Shown: positions 45,500-45,613 of the stretch, one piece after another
Numbering within the stretch: position 1 is the first letter of the stretch
Layout of the letters: each line of letters starts with the position of its first letter
Source: Enterobacter sp. 10-1
Lineage (GTDB): Bacteria; Pseudomonadota; Gammaproteobacteria; Enterobacterales; Enterobacteriaceae
Assembly: GCA_002270295.1 (NCBI GenBank)
Contig: NISF01000016.1
Location: 1 to 45,613, forward strand
Length of the DNA stretch: 45,613 bases
Direction of reading: 5' to 3'
Notes under the pieces: generated by a model
Told to the model about the DNA's origin: nothing
What the model saw: only the letters and a program-made list of their open reading frames with translations
The model's database searches: none
Position numbers and translations under genes: made by a program

Positions 45500-45613
45500 T
45501 GAATTTGGCCACCTGAACAGAGGTGATATGCTCACCTCAGAACATTACAGGTGCCTCAATGAAAAAAAGAAATTTCAGTGCAGAGTTTAAACGCGAATCC
45601 GCTCAACTGGTCC
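45500..45613 (+). mobile_element. Left end of an IS911-like insertion sequence (IS3 family), cut by window edge
   Basis: The sequence TGAATTTGGCCACCTGAACA matches the terminal inverted repeat of IS911-type elements as I recall it, followed by the conserved leader and an orfA start. The right end and any target duplication are outside the window. The 92 bp between the NTF2-like gene and this end show no gene. Confidence 0.85.
45559..45613 (+). CDS. IS911-type transposase OrfA, N-terminal fragment
   Basis: Eighteen codons are visible ([18 protein letters not shown]), identical in my recollection to the start of IS911 OrfA, the helix-turn-helix protein whose fusion to OrfB by frameshifting gives the transposase. 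Confidence 0.85.
   Translation, partial: MKKRNFSAEFKRESAQLV

Overview
The window is chromosomal DNA from a member of the Enterobacteriaceae, most likely Klebsiella, Raoultella or a close relative. The basis is a core gene order that matches Escherichia coli at near-identical protein level (yafV, fadE, gmhA, yafJ, yafK, dinB, yafP, pepD, gpt, frsA, crl), plus a complete nqrABCDEF operon between yafK and dinB. E. coli lacks that operon; I recall it from Klebsiella-type genomes. No rRNA, tRNA or CRISPR array was seen.

Layout. (1) 1-3283, minus strand: start of an iron-sulfur beta subunit and a complete alpha subunit of a membrane formate dehydrogenase of the N/O type. The alpha subunit has cysteine where E. 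coli FdnG/FdoG have selenocysteine. (2) 3453-6503, plus strand: a LysR regulator, then a tight DoxX, glutathionyl-hydroquinone reductase and esterase operon that looks like an electrophile or quinone detoxification unit. (3) 6558-15391, minus strand: yafV (omega-amidase), then yjhIHGF (IclR regulator, 2-keto-3-deoxy acid aldolase, sugar-acid dehydratase, GntP-type permease), then fadE. The yjh block sits where E. coli has ivy and is bracketed by imperfect 25-bp direct repeats. (4) 15630-17841: gmhA, yafJ and the convergent yafK, which overlaps yafJ by 30 bp. (5) 18254-24314: Na+-translocating NADH:quinone reductase nqrABCDEF plus the maturation gene nqrM; apbE is not in the cluster. (6) 24454-29988: LexA-controlled dinB-yafP, pepD, gpt, frsA and crl. 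(7) From 30000 onward E. coli synteny stops: phoE-proBA, expected after crl, is missing, and accessory metabolism follows.

The accessory right third holds a YdeP-type molybdopterin oxidoreductase; a glutarate operon (glaH/csiD, lhgO, gabD, glaR) that lacks the gabT and gabP genes found between gabD and csiR in E. coli; a small NTF2-fold protein; and a self-contained carbohydrate or sugar-acid locus made of TRAP binding protein, fused TRAP permease, SDR dehydrogenase, RbsD/FucU-type mutarotase and a convergent LacI regulator. The LacI gene and the TRAP operon share a perfect 12-bp palindromic operator, so they form one regulated system of unknown substrate. This is the best candidate here for an undescribed pathway. 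The window ends with an AraC regulator divergent from another NTF2-fold gene, then the left end of an IS911-like insertion sequence.

Protein identities come from recalled family sequences and visible motifs. No database search was run, and functions of the LysR, SDR, TRAP, mutarotase, AraC and NTF2-fold genes are family-level only.
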